Assembly (NCBI RefSeq): GCF_910589235.1 | Contig: NC_060961.1 | Span: 2,645,001 to 2,709,000 of the forward strand | Origin: Vespa crabro | Taxonomy: Eukaryota; Arthropoda; Insecta; Hymenoptera; Vespidae | Reading direction: 5' to 3' | DNA length: 64,000 nt | Shown: positions 10,701-23,395 of the stretch, piece after piece | Numbering within the stretch: the first letter of the stretch is position 1 | Layout of the letters: every line of letters starts with the position of its first letter | Translations under genes and position numbers: made by a program | Notes under the pieces: model-generated | What the model was told of the DNA's origin: nothing | Databases searched by the model: none | What the model saw: the letters and a program-made list of their open reading frames with translations, nothing else

Positions 10701-13029
10701 GAAAATAAATAATAAGTACTTTTCGTTATATGTATATTGTGTCTCTGCGTGCGGGCGCGCGCGTGTGTGTGTGTATAATTTCTCAAAAATTATTTTATTT
10801 CATATGATATTTCATTAAGAAGAATTAAAGTAATGATTAAAAATTAATGTAATGATAAAAATGATAAAGAATACACGTGTCTGCGTCCCTGTATGATATT
10901 TCTAACGATATGAAAAGTACATACAAAGAACATGATCTAGTCACATTGGCAAACATAGATACAAAGAACATGACAAAGTCACATTTTTAAAAAATGACTA
11001 TTAGCCTAGCTTTAACCCTTCGTGCGAGTTATCACGTATCTCTATCAATTGGAAACACGTGTAACACTAGCCTTGGCCCTAGGCTTGTCCTTCGCTTATT
11101 ATTGTATCTTTGTCAATCTTAAAATCTCACGTACAAATTTAATAAAAACATAACATAAAAAAACGACATAAAAAAAAAAAAAAAAAAAAGACGGACATAT
11201 TGTCTTAAAAAATATTATGAATATAAAATTATCAAATGAATATTGAGTGGATACTTTCATTAATAAAGTCAATATTGTATATTGACTTTGATGTACATCT
11301 AAGGCTATTAATTTAGTATGATGAATTTTATTTATTTTCTTTCATTTTATCATTTCGATTTTATTCTACAACAAAAAATATCAGTAATATTCGTATAGCT
11401 ATGTATATATATATATATGTAACGAAGAATGTCTAAGTCAAAAGGTCAAAAATTTATTTCATGATAAAATGTTCCACATTTAATATTCATTTGGATCATT
11501 TTTAATATTCATCTTTGAAAACAAGTAACTTTTAGTTTGTATTACTTAATAATAATTATAGCGACGAAAAAATTAATATCATTAGCCAATTACATATAAA
11601 CAAACCATTGGCTTGTCAGATCTTTAATAAATATGTATATTACCAATACATTAATATTTTTTATTATAGAATAAAATCGAAGGGATAATACAAGATACAG
11701 AAATGTAAATTTAGATCCATGGAGAATCCTTTATACCACCCACCATCCAATTATGATAAATTAATGGATGTAGGTGTACAAGCGATAAATAATGTATAAA
11801 AGCTACGACATTAAATCGAAGTTGTGTATCATTTCGTTGAGGACGATGAACGAGCGTAAATACGAATCGTAAGGAACACGCGCGAGGTTTATCTACATTC
11901 TACGTCTTTATGTATATATGTATGAACGTATGTATCATCACGTGTACAAAACACGTTTTTGTGCCTGTTAAAATAACAATCTTTATTCATTTGAAAATAA
12001 TTATAAGAAAAATATAAGTATTTTAATTCAACATGAGAAAGAAAGAAATGTTTGAATATGACCAGTACGTACAATCATCGAATTTAAATTCTATAGAATA
12101 CTTTATAGAAAAAATAAAGAGAAAAAAAAAAAAAAAGAATGAAAGAAAGACGAATGCGTTATCATAACATATTAGATAATCACACATTGTGACCATTGAT
12201 ACTTATAATAATCTCTATTGGACGTATATATTCGATAAGGAAAACATTTAAAAAGAAAAAAAGAAAAAAAACTCGTTCCTTAAATATCCTGCAAAATATC
12301 TGTTTGATTAGCGTGTCATTTAAAAATAAATTAAGAAGTTATGAAAAAAAAAAGAAAAAAGAAAAAAAAAAAAAGAAAAAAAGATGAAAAAAAAAATCAA
12401 ACGTTGTAAGGAAGAATTTTGTAAAAATTCGCCTAAGTTATCCTTTAAGGATTTTACTTTCTATTTTTCTATTAATCGTAAAGATTGATAATTCTTTTTT
12501 TCTCTTCTTTTTTGTCTATCCAGAGAAAACACTTTACAAAATGAAGAAGAATGTTCTGATAAGAAAAGGACAATCTACTTAAAAGTACGTGACACGATAA
12601 AAAGCAACGCGATAATTGTCGCTTCTCTGATTAGCTACGGTGAATATAACACAGTCTAACGAATAATATCGTTGTGATATTAGATTGCCATGATATTATA
12701 TGCATATTATAAAATAAAAATTGAATATAAGAATGTCATCGTCGATCGTAAAAAATTTTTCTTAATGATACCTTTAATTATGTTAAAAAAATAATTAAAT
12801 TGCTCGTTAGAATTATCATAATCATATGATTTTCATGATTCGCAAAAATATTCATCATTTTTAGTTATCCTGAAAATTTTTATACAAGGACAATCGGTTT
12901 TGATTCGTTTTATTCGGATTATAAGTGGAATCAACAAAACGTGAATAAACTGCGCGGCGGCGCGAGGAGCCAATTAAATAGGACGATTGCGAGAAGCGCA
13001 TTATTGTTCGAGGTTAAATCACGGCGACG

Positions 13030-13060
<31 letters not shown>

Positions 13061-13269
13061 AAAAAAAAGAAAAGAAAAAAAGGAAAGGTACAATTATTAT
13101 TTCAACATGATCTAATTTTATCTCAGTCGCGAACAGAATTTAAAGAGATTTTAAGATACTCGTATAAAATTCTATATATCCTATATATCGCACAGGAGCA
13201 ATCTACTAATTTCTTGTTGGAACGTCACATCAGCAATCAGAGAGAAACAGAGAGGCGGGGAGGGGAGAA

Positions 13270-13313
<44 letters not shown>

Positions 13314-13512
13314 CGAGGGAAAAGGATTAGAATTGATTGCCAAATAAAACAAATACGTCATGTTCGAGGATAAGCGAAGATAGGAAAATATTTATCAAAC
13401 GGTCGAATGCTTGCAAGTCAATAAATCGATGAGAATAAATCGATCGATCGTTTGAATATTGCCGGGTATTTCTTTCTCTCTCTTTCTCTCTCTTTCTCTC
13501 TCTTTCTCTCTC

Positions 13513-13547
<35 letters not shown>

Positions 13548-16500
13548 ATTTTTATTTTTATCTCGATAAAATCGATTAGATTGATCGAGTTACATTGTTC
13601 CCTTCTAATATAAGTAAAAATGAATTAATGGATCCTTTTGTTCTTCGATTAGTGCTGAACGTTTGACGTCGCGTAAAATTCTACATAGATGAGCGATAAA
13701 GTGGTAAAAGCGCGCTCCTTTGAACTCTACTATCGATCGATACCTTTATACTCTCTTATAATTGACGTATCGTTAAATACATTCGTATTATAAGTTTCGA
13801 CTTTATTCTCTTTATAGTTTGATTTTCAATCGATAGGTGTATCAATTGTTTAAAATAGGCCTCGGAGAGTCTATTCGATCCCAAATCTATCGGTCTAATA
13901 ATAAACGTCGCAGAATGTGCGTACGTGCGCACACTAGATAAAGAATCGAAGCGAAATCGTTTTACAAATATATAGTACACCTACAAAAATATTCAGATAC
14001 CCTTTAAAAATTAAATAACTTCACTTTCTATAAAGGATAAATAGTGAATATAAATTTTTGAATAATCATAGAAAGATTTTGTGATAATGAAAAGGCACAT
14101 TTTGTATTTTTTTTTTTATCGTTGATGAAACAAAAAAAAAAAAAATAAAATCATTAATTATCCTATAATATATTTACTTAACAACCAGAATATACGCGTA
14201 TTCTTGCTTTCTCTCTTCTTTGTTTTTCTTTTTTTCTTTCTTTTTTTTTTTTTTTTATCCAGTTCACAAAATGTTATTCGATTTCGAAAAACTGATCGAA
14301 TATTTTGTTGACCCGCTATATGTATGCGTGCGTGTACATAAAATGAATCAAAAGTTTAACAAATTGAACTTTATACATTTAGAATCGTCATTATATACGA
14401 CATTAATATTTTAATTTTGAATTTCACCATCGTAGTGATACATTTTTTTTATAAACAATAATGATAATATATTACAAATATATCATAAAGAATGATACTA
14501 AATAAAAAAAAAAAAAAATATATATATATATAAAAGAGAAAACTGCTAACTGCTTCTACGTAATAAGAAATATAGATACATCTATATAGGAATCATGATA
14601 AATCTTTGGCGCAATTCTCCGCACACCTCTCCTTTCGCAAGACGTTCACCTTCAGGAAGGTTAGAGAACAATTCTCGCCTGAATCAACTTTCGATTTTCG
14701 AAAAAAAAAAAAAAAAGAAATAAAATAAAAAAAAAAATAAAATAAAAAGCGCAAATAAAACTGCCGCTTTCTACCTAAGTGGACATGCTAGATATATATA
14801 TATATATACATGTATATATATTTATTTGTTTATTTATATATATATATACATACATACATACGTGTGTACGCATGTACGTAATACGTACGAATGACGCGGC
14901 TCGTGGGTGGCTTCACGGATAAACGAGAAAACGGGTGGGGGAAGGAGTGGGGAGTTGGTAAAGGCGTACGTGACCGACTGCACTTCGTGAGTTCTACCAT
15001 TCCCCTCTCTCCCGCGAGCCATGTTCGTTCAACGTCCGAGATCTCTTTCGAAGATCGCGACGATTTCAGGATCCTGACCTTCTCCACTAAATTCCTACTC
15101 TTCCTTCTACTTTCCTTTTTTCCTTTTTGTATCTTGTTTTTTTTTCTTTTTTCCTTTTTTTTTTTCTTCTTTGTTCTTTTTATTCCCTTCCTATCCATTC
15201 TCCTTTCTTCTTTCTTTCGTGTGTATCCTTATACGATTAACAATCTTTCTTTTTTTCTCTCTTTCGTTTTTTTTTTTTTTTTTTGTTTTTTGTTTCGATT
15301 TCAAAATTGCAATTTATCGAAAACCTTATAATTGAAATGTAAATATTTAAAAATGATTTTTCTAAAATGAATCACAATGTTTGTATCACAATGAAGATTG
15401 TAAAATTTTACAAAGTAAATATTAAAAATTCTATTGATCGTACGACGTATATGAAGAATGTTACTTTTAACGTTCCTTCTTTGTCAACCTATTTCTATCT
15501 GTGTAATCAACGGTGTAAATAATCCCAGACTGGAAAAGCTCATGCTAAATGGTTCAGCTAATTTTACAACTGATATTTGATCGCACCGACCATAGTAGAG
15601 AAAGAATACATACACGTATTCTTACTACGGCACCCTTTCATTTGTTTGCGCTACTGTTATTGAAACATTTTATATTAGTTTTAAAGAATATTATCGTACA
15701 AAGAAAAAATACTTTCTTTCTTCTCGATTATTATGTACATTTATAATAACAAAATGATAGAATATTTGGTAAATTCAATCGAGAGAGATTATTCGAAATA
15801 TTGATTCTATCAGCACAAATAACGGAAGTACGATAATATTAGTTTTTTTTTTTTTTTTCTTTTTTTACTACAAATGATAATTAATGTTACTAAGTCTCGA
15901 AATCATATCATTTTGTATGTAGCGATAAAGTTATCGTTTTCTTATTCGAATGAAAAAACGGAGAAATAATTTAATTAAATGAAAAATATCAAATTACAAT
16001 GTTATTATATAAATTAATCAAAATTATTACATGCACGACATTTTTTTTTTTTATGAATAAACATAGAAATTTTTACAAAAATCTATACCCCTTTACTTAC
16101 CTTTGTTCTGCCATTGATCGTATAGCTTCCCATCTTGCCATTATTGTGCATTTTGTTTGCCCTCATGATAATAGCATCAACTTGAGATATTAGCATGCCT
16201 ATATTTTGACATGGCTTTTCTTTTCCATCCAGCCATGTTATCTGATCACCTCGAATTGTTTTTAAATCGTTTGCACTAGCCTTATTGGAAACCAATTGTC
16301 CATCCTTAAATAACCCAGCACTATACATATTTAAAACTTCTTTTAGCACCGCAAGGCCCTTATCAGCACCCAAAAAATTGTCTACCACGCACACACCATA
16401 TTCATTCATGTCTCTGATCACATTTCTACAAATTTCGCCTATCAGTTCCTCTAAATTGTTCTTATTTCTATGCAAAAAAGGGGGTAAAAGGTCTTCCTCA

Positions 16501-17628
16501 CGAAGTTGAACATCTGGGAAATTTTTTATGCCATTATGATGCGTCGGCATATCTAATTCTGAATCTTGCAAACTACCAAGAATTGTAGAACTTTCTAAGG
16601 CAGGATTCAATAATTCCGCTCTAGCTCCCAAAATCGTATCTTCTGAACTACCTTCGTAAGTTATAGGAGAAGTCCAACCATCAGCTTTTACAATCAAGCT
16701 GCTCTTCGATTTATCCCCGTTTTGTTTTTTCTTAAAATTTTGATCTTCGTATTTTGAATAGACTAAGTTCTCAGATCGATTATTAGAATCTGTAAATAAA
16801 GAAAATGTTTATATTAGAAAAGAGGAAATCCTTCAAAAATAAATAACGTTATCATGAAAAGTAAAGTAGAATTGAAAGTAAAACAAGTTTAACATTGAGA
16901 TCTCCCAAAGTACATACGAAATGATACGAAAAAGAAAAAAAAAAGAAAAAAAAAAAAAGAGAGAAAAGAAAAAAAAAGCAAAATAAGGAGAAAAAACAAA
17001 ATAGTAATAAATCGATCGAGATTCAAATACGATTTGAAATTATCGTTGTGTTTACTTTAGTTATTAGGATTATCTCCGATCCGTTAAAATCGGATTAATA
17101 TTGTATTATAAGATTAATTTAGAAATGAAAAAACTGGAATAAGAAAAGAGAAAGGTAGATGAGTGAGATCATACCTCGAATCAGTTTCAAAGGATAAGAA
17201 CGTGAAAAATCCTTGTCGTCGCGCTTTTCTCGTACAGCACGATCACCGACTAGTTCAGCGAAGACTTTGCTGGTTAGTTGAGTTTGGTCGGTTAGGTTAG
17301 GAAACGGTCGTGTGTTCTTAGTGCAACGTTTTCTCGAAGAGGAATGATCGGCCGTCACAGCAGAAGTATGACTCTCATCCGTATCATTTGTGGAAAGTAC
17401 AACGAGCGAAGAATCATTTGGCCATGTTGCACGGATTCCACAAAATTCTTTGTGACGTTTCCAATCACGCCTTTGATGTTCCTTCGTGCAATAGAAAACT
17501 GATTTGCATCTGGAACACCTTGACAGCTTGTCGGTCTTTTCGCAAAGGACGCAACGTATCGTTTGCATCGAAGATCTAAAATCAACGCCGTCGGCTGTCT
17601 GCGAACGACTGACCATCGGACCGGACAT
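7330..17628 (-). CDS. EGLN1: HIF prolyl hydroxylase (egl nine homolog), with MYND zinc finger
   Basis: Five exons on minus (17628-17175, 16789-16101, 9794-9675, 8180-7970, 7367-7330) encode 503 residues. Residues 26-63 form a MYND zinc finger (C26, C29, C38, C41, C47, H59, C63). The 2-oxoglutarate/Fe(II) dioxygenase domain is C-terminal, with AMVACYPGHGSHYVKHVDNP, DWDIK, GGLLRIFPEG, FFWSDRRNPHEVQPAYKTRYAIT. Iron ligands are His397, Asp399 and His459, and the 2-oxoglutarate arginine is Arg468; all are present. The enzyme hydroxylates prolines of HIF-alpha (Sima in flies) under normoxia, marking it for VHL-dependent degradation. The last exon is only 38 bp; if exon 4 were instead read through, an 18-residue tail would follow. 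The ortholog in flies is called Hph or fatiga. The 6.3 kb intron separates the catalytic core exons from the N-terminal part. Confidence 0.95.
7690..7731. repeat. (AT)n microsatellite in EGLN intron
   Basis: An uninterrupted AT run of about 21 units, in the last intron of EGLN. Confidence 0.9.
8181..9674 (-). other. EGLN intron 3
   Basis: Intron between the two catalytic exons. A 93-codon plus-strand frame at 8871-9152 contains a (GCAA)n run at about 8930-8958 and shows no family resemblance. I see no gene in it. The rest is AT-rich with short AT repeats. Confidence 0.6.
10920..10987. repeat. Short tandem duplication
   Basis: The block ATACAAAGAACATGA, followed by AGTCACATT a few bases later, occurs twice, about 36 bp apart, with a few differences. 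It looks like a recent local duplication in noncoding intron DNA. Confidence 0.65.
11265..11289. repeat. Perfect 11 bp inverted repeat with 3 nt loop
   Basis: AAAGTCAATAT at 11265-11275 is followed by TGT and its exact reverse complement at 11279-11289. It can form a small hairpin in the EGLN intron. No gene or terminator role is evident. Confidence 0.75.
13279..13311. repeat. (GA)n microsatellite
   Basis: A run of about 16 GA units in the EGLN intron. A CT tract follows about 160 bp later (13471-13548), so the two are inverted copies able to pair in the transcript. Confidence 0.85.
13471..13548. repeat. Pyrimidine tract: TCTTTCTCTC decamers then (CT)n
   Basis: The decamer TCTTTCTCTC is repeated four times at 13471-13510, then runs into a (CT)n stretch with one CCC interruption. 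It is pure polypyrimidine for nearly 80 bases. Confidence 0.85.
14880..15085. promoter_or_regulatory. GC-rich island in the EGLN intron (candidate alternative promoter)
   Basis: About 200 bp of markedly GC- and CpG-rich sequence inside an otherwise AT-rich 6.3 kb intron. It lies upstream, on minus, of the exons that carry the iron-binding residues. Fly HIF hydroxylase is known to have several isoforms, so an alternative first exon is possible here. Overlapping open frames on both strands are low-complexity and match nothing known. The role is inference. Confidence 0.3.
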
Positions 17629-19115
17629 GTTTCACCGTTTATTTCGTTGCTACAAGTGCCGCTACTATCGACGACATTTCTTCGATGTGAGAAGTCACAC
17701 ACGCACCCGTCTCTCCTTCTCCTTCTCCGCGTGAGGAATAACGCGCGCGCTATCGGAATACCGCAGTACTGGCGTACATCTACTACCTTAGTGGGAAGGA
17801 GAAATGAAGAAAGAAAGAAAAGGAAAGAGAAAGGGAGGAAGAAAAAGAAAGAAGAAGAAAGAAAAAAAAGAAAAGAAAGAGAATAGAGCAGAAACAGATA
17901 GATATATTCGAGAATGGAGGAAGGGACGTCAGGGAGAGGTGAGGTGGGAAAAAGAGAAAGAAAGAAAGACAGACAAGGACGCGGCTACACTAAACCAATG
18001 CACTGACACACGTTTACTTTTTTTTATCCACACATATAGATCTGTGTGTGTTTGTGTAAACAAATTCGCGACACTCCCAAGCGAACGAGCGAGTTGGATC
18101 GAAAACCAATAATATTTTTCTCCGACGATCATTGAAGAACAAAGAACAGCGTCCTTCGTACGAACCTTTTCGAGACTTTCTTACGAGCGTATATACGCTC
18201 CACGTTTCTCCAAATACTGTCGCTCGGAAATTCCTCGCAAAAATTCGGACGCATTTCGCTCGCTCGCCGCTCACTCAGCTCCGCACTCTTTATCTTTGTA
18301 ATCTGCCGTAAGGGCGCGCCACTTGGCGCGACTTGCTTTGCGAATCAGAACGCGTTTTTTTGCTTTTCCCTTTTTCTTCCTCGATGTCAATTTTTTACGA
18401 TATTTTAATTTATATTTTTTTTTTTATTATATCATTTTACGTAAAAAATCATTATTAAGTTTTATATTTAATGTTTTATTATAAATATTGTTATACGAAT
18501 GTTTCGAAAACTATGTGTGTCGATTGATTCGTCCTTTTTTGGATCCATTTTGATTTAACGGAAAATAACTTTAAACAGAAAATTTCTTTTGGTATGATTC
18601 ATCCAATTTATTGATTGTTAATAAATACGTATTTACGTCGGTCAATAATAGCTTAGTAATCAATTTCAGACTAATAGAAAAAGGTTCTATTTACCTCATA
18701 TTATTCTATTTGTATATATGTAAAAAAAAAAAAAAAAAAAAAAAAAATGCTTATTTATTAGAAAAATTTATATATCTATTTTGATACAAAGTATCCGCAG
18801 ATATGCCCATGAATAAGAGATTATTTTGGCTCTTTGTAAAAGTATTCGTTAAAGAAAAAAAACAATATTTACTTAATATAAGAAGAACTACATGAATATA
18901 TTCGGCTTTGAAATTTTCATCAGATCCATTATTTTCATATATTGAGAAATATTGTTTTTAATCGATTGTTATGTTTCAAATAATGATATATAAATATTTC
19001 TAATACGCAATTATATTTTTTGCTATATATATTTGATAGGATAAGATTGATGGATATGGAATATTCTCTTAACGGTATGAAATTGACTTGTAGGCTATTA
19101 TTGACTGCCGATGTA

Positions 19116-19148
<33 letters not shown>

Positions 19149-19464
19149 TCATATAATACATATATATATATATTCATATAATACATATATATATATATAT
19201 ATATATCCATATAATACATATATATACTTATATATACATATATATACATATATATACACATATACACACGTATGCATTTATGTAGCACATTGCATCATGG
19301 TGTGAGAAATAAACTTGCTGGATGATATGGGGGCGATAATTTGTATTACTATGACGACGCGGTCTATGTCCGTCAAAACAATGCACGTGACACGATCATT
19401 TCATGTATTAACGTTTCGAATAGCTACGTGTTCAGTGTCATAATTTTTACTTGAAATATTTCAA
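17629..19464. promoter_or_regulatory. Divergent intergenic region of EGLN and IFT70
   Basis: The start codons of the two genes face away from each other across 1836 bp. Bases 17629-18350 are GC- and CpG-rich (including GCGCGCGC near 17743 and GGGCGCGCC near 18313) and look like the EGLN promoter and 5' UTR, interrupted by a purine-rich tract at 17800-17980. A 27-base A run lies near 18722. A GCACGTGAC word near 19382 and CTACGTG near 19424 sit 40-85 bp upstream of the IFT70 start. No coding sequence is supported. Confidence 0.55.
19108..19262. repeat. AT-rich minisatellite with CATATAATACATAT units
   Basis: CATATAATACA recurs at 19150, 19175 and 19208, separated by (AT)n runs of varying length, so the array behaves like a 25-33 bp unit. 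The open frames that cross it on both strands are composition artefacts. Confidence 0.75.
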
Positions 19465-22400
19465 ATGAATACTTTTATACAAAATGTATATATTAAAGAC
19501 GGAGAATATACGAAAACAATATATTCTATGGTAGATCTTTTCTTTTTTTTTTTTTCTTGTATCCTATACATATTTTAAAAGCATTTATGTGATCTTTTTA
19601 TTTTTATATAATTAATGGATTAAAATTAATTGTTATAAATATAATTCAAATTATAGATCAAGGAACAGCGATATGGAGATACAATCAAAGTGTTAACGAC
19701 CCTTTTTGAATCTCATCCTGATGTATGGCCCGTTGATTTTTTATATGTATCTTTTGTTATCTGCTGTAAATAAATGATTTTATGTGTGTATATGACTTTT
19801 TTTTTGCAGTCCAGACCTTGTTTATCGCTTCTTGCTCATTGTCATTTTTATATGCAAGACTTTGCGGCAGCAGCTACCTGTTACGAAAAATTGGTTCAAA
19901 TATGTCCAGAAGAAAATATATATAAGCTTTATCATGCTCAATCTTTGCATCAAGCTTGTATGTACCAAGAGGCTTGGACAGTTTCTTTGACTATCGTTGA
20001 TTCAAGTAATTTAGAATATAAAGTAAAGAAGTTACAAGCAGCCATAAAGTATGGTCAAGAAGATATGGTAGCTGCAAAAAATCTTGTAGATCAATGTCCA
20101 CTCGATGATGTGGATACAGAAGTAAATTTGGGATGTCTGCTATACAAGGTATAACACTAAAACATAAAAAAGAAATAAAATTGTACATGAACATTTTGTA
20201 TTTCTTCCAGGAAGAGGAATATGAACAAGCTTTAAAAAAATTCTCAAATGCTTTACAAATTACAGGATTTAAACCTCATTTGTCCTATAATGTTGCTCTC
20301 TCTTATTTCAAACTAAAAGAATATGCAGCTTCTTTAAAACATATTGGTATAATAAAATGTCCATTTTAAATTATCAAATTATCATTAAATTATATGTCTA
20401 TTGATAAAATATTTGCAATTGAATTTATTCCATACTTTTTTCTATAGCTGATATCATTGAGCAAGGAATTAGAGAACATCCGGAACTAGGCGTGGGTATG
20501 GCAACAGAAGGTATTGAAGTTCGTAGTGTTGGAAACACGCTTACTCTTCATGAAACAGCTTTGACAGAAGCTTTTAATCTAAAAGCTGCTATAGAATACC
20601 AGTTGCAAAATTGTAATTGCATTAAAATTAATTGTTAAATAAGATATAATTAAATGGTAAAAATACATTGTTCCAATTACGCTTTGATTTTAAGATGAAG
20701 CTGCTAAAGAAGCATTAACGGATATGCCTCCTCGTTCTGAAGAAGAATTAGATGCCGTTACATTACATAATCAAGCATTATTAAATATGGATACAAAGCC
20801 GAGCGAAGGGTTCGAAAAATTACAATTCTTATTACAACAAAATCCTTTTCCACCTGAAACGTTTGCTAATGTACTATTGCTATATTGTAAATATCAATAT
20901 TATGATTTAGCAGCAGATGTTTTAGCTGAAAATGTACATTTAACATACAAGTATTTGACACCGGTAAGTTATAATATTATTGTACATCTTTATTGTAATA
21001 TTTATAGTTTCATGATCTTTGTAATAATAATGACAGCAACTATCACACCTGTATACTACAAAAATCTTAATGTAATAAGCATTCAGATAAGATGAATTTA
21101 ATTTGTATGCTTTTCCTTCGAATGTTTGCACTTTTTTGCTCGAACTTCGGTTCTATCCGAGTGCTTCCGTTTGTAACTTTTAATATTCTGACTAGAACTA
21201 TCACTAGAATCTGTATCGCTGGTACTGCTGTTACGCTTTTTTTTCTTTTGCTTATGATCTTTGGATCTCTTCTTCTTACTTTTCTTTGTTGTTTGCTCAT
21301 TATCAGAACTACTGTCATCAGTATGCTGCTTACTTTTCTTAGATTTCTTTCTTTTTTTGGATTTTTTTGTTTTATGTTTCTTCTCTGTCTTTTCTGTCTT
21401 TTCTCCTTTTTCCGTTTTTTCTATCTTTTTATCTTCTTGCTCATCCTGTGTCTTTGGAATAGATGATACATCTTCTACCTCCGGTATTAACTCATACTTC
21501 TTTCCATTAGGCGGCACAAAACAATCTTTAGCCAAATGTCCATGCGTCCCACACTTTGTACACGTTGTGTTAAAAACAGCTTCTAATTGAATAGTTTTTC
21601 GTTGTTGCGGAACATAGGCTTTTTTCTTTTGCATATCTCTTTGTAATTCGACTCCATTAGGATCCAAGTCAGTACCATTTCCTTGATTAACATGTTTCAT
21701 GGATAATCCAATTTTACCATCATCATTCACCGAAATAACTTTACACCATACTCTTTCTCCTTTTTGTAAAATTTCTGTAACATCGTCGACATGAGCCGAA
21801 CTAACCTGACAAAGTTTTTATTATTATAATTTTATTTATATTATAATATATTGGAATATTTGATATTAAAATTTATGATACCTGTGATCTATGTATCAAT
21901 CCTTGTTGCGAACATCCAGGTATTCTTACGAAAGCACCGTAATTTTGAACGGCAGCAATTTCGCCAAGAAATATTTGATTTACCTCACAATTTACCATAT
22001 TTATATATATGCTTCTATGTTATATTTTCTTCGAACGATTTGACGGTTCTTAACGTACTATTTTAACCCATGTCAAATCGATAAATAACAAGAAATATAG
22101 GTTAGGATTTATCACAACATAGAAGTATAGTGCCGTATCAATAAATTGTGGTACCCACCTCGTACTGGCTAATATTCAATATATTTTCTTATCTATCTTT
22201 GTAATTATACATATTGTAAAAAAGAAGTTTATTTATCATATGATTCGATTTTTTTATTGCATTTTAGTATTTATATGATTTCCTGGATGCATTAATTACG
22301 CAACAAACTTCGCCGGAAGAAGCGTATCGCAAATTCGATGATCTTGCAAACAAGCATACTGAAACATTGCGAAAGGCAACTAAACAGGTTCAAGAAGCAA

Positions 22401-23172
22401 GATTAAATCATGATGATAGTGCTGTTAAAAAAGCTGTAACTGATTATGAGGAAGCATTAGATAGATATGTACCTGTTCTAATGGCACAAGCTAAAATATA
22501 TTGGGACAGGGAGAATTATGTACAAGTAGAGAAAATTTTTAGGAAGAGCGTTGAATTTTGTAACGAACATGATGTATGGAAGTTAAACGTAGCACATACT
22601 TTATTTATGCAAGAAAATAAATTTAAGGAAGCAACAGGTTTTTATGAACCGATTGTCAGAAAAAAATATGATAATGTTTGTGCCTTTTAAAATAAATTAC
22701 TTTTCCATATGACAATATAATAAAATTTCATATCTCATTTTATAGATTTTAGATACAAGCGCTATAGTATTGGCAAATTTATGCGTAAGTTACATTATGA
22801 CATCTCAAAATGCAGATGCTGAAGAATTAATGAAGAAAATTGAAAAAGAAGAAGAGGCAATATCGTTTGAAGATCAAGATAAAAAGTTATTTCATCTCTG
22901 TATTGTAAATTTGGTGATTGGAACTTTATATTGTTCAAAAGGCAACTACGAATTTGGCATATCTAGAGTGATGAAAAGTTTAGAACCTTATAATAAGAAA
23001 CTAGGAACAGATACTTGGTTCTATGCAAAAAGATGTTTTCTCTCTCTCCTAGAACAATTAGCTAAACAACTAGTAGTTTTAAAAGATTCCACTTTACAAG
23101 AATGTATTCAATTTCTGGAACATTGTGAAGGTTTGAGCTTCATTTTTCATATAAAAGTTACAGTTAATTATA

Positions 23173-23211
<39 letters not shown>

Positions 23212-23395
23212 TATCATACTTTTATCATTATTATTTTATAATTATTGTTTAGTTTATGGACGAGATATACCTACTGTAATAGAACAACCATTTGATATGC
23301 AAGATATTCTAACAGTACCACCTCAAGGAATACAAACTGTTATATATGAAGCAAGGTATTTGAAGTCATTGTTTCTAAAGCTACAAACGTCTTAA
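19465..23395 (+). CDS. TTC30A: Intraflagellar transport protein IFT70 (TTC30)
   Basis: Nine exons (19465-19530, 19657-19722, 19810-20148, 20211-20346, 20448-20612, 20695-20963, 22268-22675, 22746-23130, 23253-23395) encode 658 residues; human TTC30A has 665. The protein is built of tetratricopeptide repeats. It contains long family-specific stretches: QLQNYEAAKEALTDMPPRSE, GFEKLQFLLQQNPFPPETF, VPVLMAQAKIYWDRENY, ANLCVSYIMTSQNADAEELM, LVIGTLYCSKGNYEFGISRV, and the final RDIPTVIEQPF. IFT70 is a core IFT-B subunit that wraps IFT52 and is needed for anterograde transport and ciliary tubulin polyglutamylation (DYF-1 in worms). In insects this implies a role in ciliated sensory neurons. ZCCHC17 is nested antisense in intron 6. 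AATAAA lies at 23482. Confidence 0.96.
21098..21998 (-). CDS. ZCCHC17: ZCCHC17/pNO40-like nucleolar RNA-binding protein, nested in IFT70
   Basis: Two exons on minus (21998-21882, 21805-21098) encode 274 residues; human ZCCHC17 has 241. The N-terminus (residues 1-80) is an S1 RNA-binding domain: GEIAAVQNYGAFVRIPG, QQGLIHRSQVSSAHVDDV, GKIGLSMKHVNQGNG. A CCHC zinc knuckle follows, CTKCGTHGHLAKDC. The C-terminal third is a Lys/Ser/Glu-rich basic tail, usual for nucleolar proteins. The vertebrate protein is linked to the 60S ribosomal subunit and splicing regulation. The gene lies wholly within intron 6 of IFT70 on the opposite strand. A minus-strand AATAAA at 20994-20989 sits only 26 bp from the host exon 6 donor, so the two pre-mRNAs overlap. 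Confidence 0.93.

Larger units (their letters stand above)
9795..16100 (-). other. Large EGLN intron 2
   Basis: This 6.3 kb intron splits the start of the hydroxylase domain. It carries no supported gene. It holds many A/T runs, GA and CT tracts, a small perfect hairpin (11265-11289), a short duplication (10920-10987), and two GC-rich islands: about 12940-13025 and 14880-15085. Confidence 0.65.

Noticed and set aside
18935..19305. Tyr/Ile-rich open frames on both strands
   Set aside because: Created by the AT minisatellite; no coding signal.
19300..19464. RFX X-box upstream of IFT70
   Set aside because: Only one half-site-like word was seen and the other half has two mismatches.
19465..23395. 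SRP72 as identity of the TPR gene
   Set aside because: An initial thought because of the TPR content. The sequence instead matches IFT70/TTC30 almost motif by motif, including the last residues.
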